Source: Flavobacteriales bacterium
GTDB lineage: Bacteria; Bacteroidota; Bacteroidia; Flavobacteriales_D; Crocinitomicaceae
Length of the DNA: 37,079 bases
Assembly: GCA_947491305.1 (NCBI GenBank)
Contig: CANLIL010000027.1
Span: 1 to 37,079, forward strand
Direction: 5' to 3'
Position numbers and translations under genes: made by a program. Positions 35,201 through 37,079 of this stretch are shown here, piece after piece; the stretch's first letter is position 1, and every line of letters begins with the position of its first letter. The notes below the pieces were generated by a model, which was not told the origin of the DNA, searched no databases, and worked only from the letters and a program-made list of their open reading frames with translations.

Positions 35201-36291
35201 ATGCCATCATTGTCTTGGAAAGGGCCTTCAAAAAAATCTACGCCAACTGCTGGTGGTGAATAACCATAACCTTTGTAGCCTGCAAAATTCGCGTCAAAAT
35301 TATTTCCATTGTAATAATAGCCTAAACCTCTATTCACATCACATCCCACATAATCATCCGTTGGATTTCCCAATGCGCCATCTGTAAAAAAACCAAAATA
35401 CGTATCAAATAACGTTTGTGTTCCACGGTTAATCAACTCATAATTGTAAAATGTCATGTTGTTGATTTCATCATTGGATGAAAAGGCAAATGCTTGCGCG
35501 CGAATTTCCATTCCAATCGGTTGTCCCCCGGTTTCGGTATGAATATTTCCTTTGTCGTTCATCACCCACCAATAATTTAAATCACCATACAAGGAAACTC
35601 TTCTATCAGTTTTGCAATCTTTCGTTTTGTAGATATCGTGCCAAGGATAGTCTCCTTTTGTGTAATCATAAAAACCGTCATTGTCACGGTCAAAAAAAGG
35701 TGCTAAATAAAAATCTTGCCCTTTTGATTCGTCTCCGTGTGCTGGCCATTCTTTAATGATCGACGGTATTTTATAATTTGGGAATAAGAGCGTTTGAGTT
35801 TGAGTTCCATTCGCAGCATCATTAACACCAGCTTCATACCAAGCGTTGAATTCACGAATCATGTCTTGCGTTGTAATAAAATGCTTGTCGTATTTGAAAC
35901 AGGTTTCTGCGTCTGTTTCTGCTGCAACTTTCGACAATGGACCCGTCCAGTAATCTTGTCCATTTCTATAGCGCAAAGCAGCAATTTTTAACTGGCCATT
36001 GATATCTGTTCCGCCCAACCATAAAGCAGCTGTAAACAACGCCATAATCCCAGAATTTTTAGGAATCTCATATTTCGAGTAATTCTGATTGGGAACCTGC
36101 CACAGGTTTCCTGCAGTATGCACCATTGCACGAACATTATTGATTTCAATGAAAGTAGTCGTTTTAGGTGGCGTACATTGCGCTCCTTTTAATGTTGTTG
36201 GTTGTAAAACAACTTTTTCTGAACCAGCATAGGGTTGCGCAAACGTTGTAAGAACCAACATCAACTGTAAAAAAAATAGGACCTTTTTCAT
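32254..36291 (-). CDS. Large secreted surface protein with T9SS-like C-terminus
   Basis: 1345 residues with signal peptide MKKVLFFLQLMLVLTTFAQP. Around 200-215 the acidic DRDNDGFYDYTKGD has aspartates at 201, 203, 205 and 209, like calcium-binding loops in thrombospondin type 3 repeats. The long middle part is beta-rich with YYYLAVSYAYNN-like segments. Near the end VVPNPYYAYSEYETSKLDNR, ITNLPERCAIRIYSSQGKLV and GIPVASGIYLIHVD resemble type A T9SS sorting domains, but the chain continues to KVLLAMRSVDLHGY instead of ending in the usual short KV...K tail. It is therefore probably exported across the outer membrane; its role is unknown. It overlaps the kinase gene by four bases at the 3' end. 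Confidence 0.8.
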   Translation of the reverse strand: MKKVLFFLQLMLVLTTFAQPYAGSEKVVLQPTTLKGAQCTPPKTTTFIEINNVRAMVHTAGNLWQVPNQNYSKYEIPKNSGIMALFTAALWLGGTDINGQLKIAALRYRNGQDYWTGPLSKVAAETDAETCFKYDKHFITTQDMIREFNAWYEAGVNDAANGTQTQTLLFPNYKIPSIIKEWPAHGDESKGQDFYLAPFFDRDNDGFYDYTKGDYPWHDIYKTKDCKTDRRVSLYGDLNYWWVMNDKGNIHTETGGQPIGMEIRAQAFAFSSNDEINNMTFYNYELINRGTQTLFDTYFGFFTDGALGNPTDDYVGCDVNRGLGYYYNGNNFDANFAGYKGYGYSPPAVGVDFFEGPFQDNDGIDNAFGIGANEALNGIGFGDQIIDNERFGMRQFLYYSNTTNGANPNQTDPIVNSDYYNYLRGFWKDGTPFYYGGSGHISDPEANINVPCDFMFPGDTDPLGWGTNGVPQAPWTEVSAGNVPNDKRFVQSAGPFILKPGAVNNITVGVVWARTNTGVPIESVSVLQRADDKAQALFENCFKVLEGPHAPKLAIQELENELILTLSNPVNSNNYREKYKEFDPFIVASNPNADKYYRFQGYQIYQVKDNSVSVSDLSNPVKARLVAQCDLKDSVARLINFEYDNDLQASYPVERVKGENKGISHSFKVSNDQFATGSKTLVNFKRYYYLAVSYAYNNYKTYSPDDPDALDGQKKVYLSSRKAAVGEIGVEEGIPHNPMPESDGTYFSLEYGDSPEITKHDGHGNGGFIQRLSENSIQAILENGKIDAPVYQKNNGPIQLKVIDPLNVADGYFECKFHHYTPTSTNATDTASWTIYRYSEEGGTLLDSVTSEELIAVQHEQLIPQWGISVTINQVKYNQVLPGNATTSSTTILGSTISFKDSSLQWLNFVNDNDIFFPTNWIRSGFYTSTATDCLPLLPPYLNPCNYNDESGYDNDKFFSKLLNGGIAPHRLTGYQADYMPLCYYKITNPGNARSYASLSFLPSVQIVITSDKSKWTRCPVLEMGRASALNIGSAEPGGLRQSQSVGKDGAPDGTGTGMGWFPGYAIDVESGARLYMAFGENSFLATENGSDMIWNPTSRLVDQTGTPLMGGVQPFYVFGFRQKTINKFTAGFDFPAYQPTEAEVLSTNFLYQSILNFDASDAAVSNTAKRNVYGSLAWIAYPLLKAGQKINATEVTINLDVAKEYKNYAGTNKNLAQPMYSWNMSKNRTITASQQALSDALKLINVVPNPYYAYSEYETSKLDNRVKITNLPERCAIRIYSSQGKLVKSIFKDSEATFQDWTLMNEKGIPVASGIYLIHVDIPGIGEKVLKVLLAMRSVDLHGY

Positions 36292-36438
36292 AATTCACAA
36301 TATTGTTTAAAGATAAAAAAACCGACTAGATATTCGATGAACTAGTATATCTTTTATCTAAATTAGTTGATTTGTTCCTCACACTATTCAGGAATTTTTA
36401 AAGTGTTCTATAAATTGATTAAAAGGTAGTAAAACAAA

Positions 36439-36470
36439 AAAAGGAGACCCGAAGATCTCCTTTTCATAAA
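36439..36470 (-). terminator. Terminator of the right-edge T9SS protein gene
   Basis: Stem AAAAGGAGA / TCTCCTTTT (36439-36447 and 36456-36464) around an 8-base loop. On the minus strand, the hairpin lies 20 bases after the stop codon and is followed by a T-rich run. It separates this gene from the 1345-residue protein gene. Confidence 0.75.
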
Positions 36471-36483
36471 AAATGTTATTCAA

Positions 36484-37079
36484 TTATTGTAATACAACAC
36501 GGAATACTTTTTCTGAATTTTCATTGAAAACTCGGATCATGTAAATTCCTGTTTCTTTACCTTGTAAATTGATTTCAGTTTTTGCAGCTCCTTTGATTGC
36601 GTTGTTTGCATTCGCAATAACACGACCTTGAGCATCTGTAATTGTATAGTTATAAACTACTGAAGAACCTTCATTTGAAATATAAACTAATCCATTTGTT
36701 GGATTTGGATATAATGACAAGTTAGCCATTTCAGTCTCATCCAATCCTAACCAGTTACAAGAAGATAATACATTCACCAATACAGTAGCTGAATCATCTG
36801 GACAAACGTTGTTTCCTGTGATGTAAACATAGTTGTATTGTCCTGGGATGTTGCTTGAGAAAATACTTGGTGTTGCGATTGCAACATTACTTGGGTTGTA
36901 CCATTGGCCACCCATGTCAGCATTTCCTTCTAATCCAGCCAATAAGTTGAACGGTTGGTTTCTACAAACTGTAACTGTTCCATCTGAACCTGCAGATGAT
37001 GGAGCGAAGATTTTCACTTGTCCAATGATTGAATCATATGCACAACCATCCGTTAAACGGTATTGGAAGTTAAACGTTT
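36484..37079 (-). CDS. T9SS type A sorting domain surface protein (C-terminal part)
   Basis: The frame is open to the right edge (about 198 codons seen), so the N-terminus is missing; the GTG at 37015-37017 is internal, not a start. The upstream residues read FQYRLTDGCAYDSIIGQVK. A repeat-type Ig/PKD-like domain follows (VTVCRNQPFNLLAGLEG, VYITGNNVCPDDSATVLVNV), then a canonical type A C-terminal domain: LSLYPNPTNGLVYISNEG, YTITDAQGRVI, GKETGIYMIRVFN and a final EKVFRVVLQ. The protein would be secreted by the type IX system and fixed at the cell surface; adhesion is a guess from the domain type. Confidence 0.88.
   Translation of the reverse strand, partial: TFNFQYRLTDGCAYDSIIGQVKIFAPSSAGSDGTVTVCRNQPFNLLAGLEGNADMGGQWYNPSNVAIATPSIFSSNIPGQYNYVYITGNNVCPDDSATVLVNVLSSCNWLGLDETEMANLSLYPNPTNGLVYISNEGSSVVYNYTITDAQGRVIANANNAIKGAAKTEINLQGKETGIYMIRVFNENSEKVFRVVLQ

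Noticed and set aside
36300-36420. Repeated ACTAG and a 6-base AGATAT/ATATCT pairing upstream of the 1345-residue protein gene
   Set aside because: The pairing is short with a 13-base loop, and no -33/-7 promoter match coincides with it; not distinguishable from chance in A/T-rich DNA.
1-37079. Search for CRISPR arrays, insertion sequences, prophage genes and defence cassettes
   Set aside because: No regularly spaced repeats, transposases, integrases or known defence genes were seen on either strand; every large frame has a housekeeping, envelope or unknown-protein explanation.

Overview
The window looks like chromosomal DNA of a Bacteroidota bacterium, most likely order Flavobacteriales (a Fluviicola/Crocinitomicaceae-like relative is possible, but that is inference). 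The support is: low G+C, almost no Shine-Dalgarno sequences, several good matches to the Bacteroidota promoter form (TTG, about 19-21 bases, TAnnTTTG), type IX secretion (T9SS) C-terminal domains, a choice-of-anchor L protein, a MurF-Alr fusion, a DUF2723/GT117 protein and a methionine synthase split into two genes. No phage, insertion sequence, CRISPR array or resistance gene is visible. This is mostly a dense housekeeping region with cell-surface genes at both edges.

Layout. 1-833 (-): N-terminal part of a secreted choice-of-anchor L protein. 964-3422 (+): M20 dipeptidase, LEA14-like lipoprotein, transglutaminase-like protein, overlapping head to tail. 3411-6286 (-): tdk then murF-alr. 6433-9125 (+): acidic linker protein, M28 peptidase, DUF2480 protein. 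9147-15623 (-): a membrane/envelope glycan operon of GT117, NodB-type deacetylase and GT39-like protein. 15831-15903 (+): tRNA-Gln(UUG), sharing a palindromic terminator with the converging iron-sulfur pair mrp and nfu (15961-17308, -) and an upstream lipoprotein. 18047-18913 (+): MerR/B12-domain regulator. 18906-21121 (-): lipB, a conserved unknown and an outer-membrane barrel. 21474-22856 (+): a lipoprotein and a CTP-synthase-like amidotransferase domain that has lost its catalytic triad. 22848-27013 (-): split metH followed by rnhA, headed by a SAM-I riboswitch at 27060-27160. 27242-30280: dgkA (+), HMA lipoprotein (-), engB and glyS (+). 30305-32257: small membrane protein (-) and orphan histidine kinase (+). 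32254-37079 (-): two large T9SS-type surface proteins, the right-hand one running off the edge.

How the genes work together. Methionine regeneration (metH split pair) is under S-adenosylmethionine control through the riboswitch. Mrp and Nfu form an iron-sulfur carrier pair, and LipB starts lipoylation, whose second step depends on an iron-sulfur enzyme. MurF-Alr supplies and ligates D-alanine precursors for peptidoglycan. The GT117/deacetylase/GT39 operon probably modifies envelope glycans or secreted proteins. I see no obviously new defence or mobile system. The items most worth a second look are the triad-less CTPS-like protein, the CarH-like regulator with a changed light-sensing position, the riboswitch with its start-codon hairpin, the glycan operon, and a strong hairpin spanning the stop codon downstream of glyS.
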